Source: a virus. Taken from it: a stretch of 21,867 nt of DNA. The stretch is from IMG/VR virus record IMGVR_UViG_3300044633_000215, positions 1-21,867 of that record. One strand, written 5' to 3'. Below, piece after piece: positions 21,616 through 21,867 of this stretch. The position numbers and the translations under genes are program-made. Position 1 is the first letter of the stretch, and each line of letters begins with the position of its first letter. The notes under the pieces were generated by a model. The model was not told the DNA's origin. It worked only from the letters and a program-made list of their open reading frames with translations, and searched no databases.

Positions 21616-21867
21616 GCTTGCAGGTACTCCAGTGCTTTTTCCATGTTTTGAACGTTGTCACGGAACGCACCGAGGCCCCTGTTGCAGTTAACACACAGTA
21701 GCCCCCTCACCTTGCCGGTTGTGTGGCAGTGGTCAATGTGGTATTGTGCCACCTTGTTGGCGCATATTGCGCAACACCCATTCTGTGCTTTTTCCATGGC
21801 CCAGACTTGCTCGGGTGTTAGCCCGTACCTGCGTTGCCAGTTATCCGCGCGTTTTTGTTCAGACAGT
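21606..21867 (-). CDS. HNH endonuclease, recombination endonuclease VII-like (5' end outside window)
   Basis: The reading frame is open to the window edge, so the true start is not visible; 86 residues can be read. They contain the sequence YGLTPEQVWAMEKAQNG, then CAIC, HIDHCH, TGKVRGLLC and CVNCNRGLG. This is the endonuclease VII / HNH pattern: two CxxC pairs that hold a zinc ion around an H-D-H nuclease core. Such proteins cut DNA. In phages they act as Holliday-junction resolvases, as terminase-associated nicking enzymes, or as free-standing homing endonucleases. The stop overlaps the terminase start region (ATGA with the second terminase Met), so the two are probably translated together. 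An ATG at 21797 would remove the conserved upstream part (YGLTPEQ), so I reject it as the start. Confidence 0.9.
   Translation of the reverse strand, partial: LSEQKRADNWQRRYGLTPEQVWAMEKAQNGCCAICANKVAQYHIDHCHTTGKVRGLLCVNCNRGLGAFRDNVQNMEKALEYLQACL

Noticed and set aside
1-21867. tRNA genes, CRISPR arrays, integrase, attachment sites, programmed frameshift in tail genes
   Set aside because: Looked for on both strands by eye; no cloverleaf-like region in the gaps, no spaced repeats, and no tape-measure region is present where a frameshift pair would be expected.

Overview
The window is a stretch of a tailed double-stranded DNA bacteriophage genome (Caudoviricetes). Every credible gene lies on the minus strand, so transcription runs from right (21867) to left (1). 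Genes are tightly packed, many overlap as ATGA, TAATG or GTGA, and no gene-free stretch exceeds 200 bases. I see no tRNA, integrase, CRISPR array or insertion sequence. The large portal, the adaptor/neck-like proteins and the absence of sheath or tail-tube genes suggest a short-tailed phage, but the tail genes continue past the left edge, so this is inference. The host is not identifiable; composition and protein style would fit a phage of a Gram-negative, perhaps aquatic, bacterium.

Right part (21867-11521), packaging and head: an HNH endonuclease VII-like gene cut by the window edge, the large terminase, a 65-aa Cys-motif protein, a 555-aa protein of unknown role, a 917-aa portal, two tiny genes, a GroES-like co-chaperonin, a coiled-coil scaffold-like protein, a 184-aa unknown, a 199-aa head protein and the major capsid protein. 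A strong intrinsic terminator closes this unit.

Middle part (11520-7870): a promoter-like repeat and an apparently pseudoknotted RNA leader precede a 177-aa decoration-like protein. Small virion proteins follow, then a lysis cassette: XhlA-like protein, secreted 97-aa protein, small 79-aa protein, two membrane proteins (holin candidates) and a GH24 lysozyme. A second terminator and a second copy of the repeat follow.

Left part (7819-1), accessory and tail: four small basic proteins, a 346-aa neck-like protein, a 574-aa repetitive fibre, a 796-aa AT-rich adhesin with propeller-like repeats, three small genes, a second adaptor-like protein and a partial structural/fibre gene running off the edge.

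The most interesting non-coding signals are a 22-bp motif found three times, each at the head of a transcription block (7829-7850, 11421-11442, 20124-20145), and the structured leader at 11347-11413, whose pseudoknot and alternative hairpin both involve the Shine-Dalgarno sequence of the gene at 11337.
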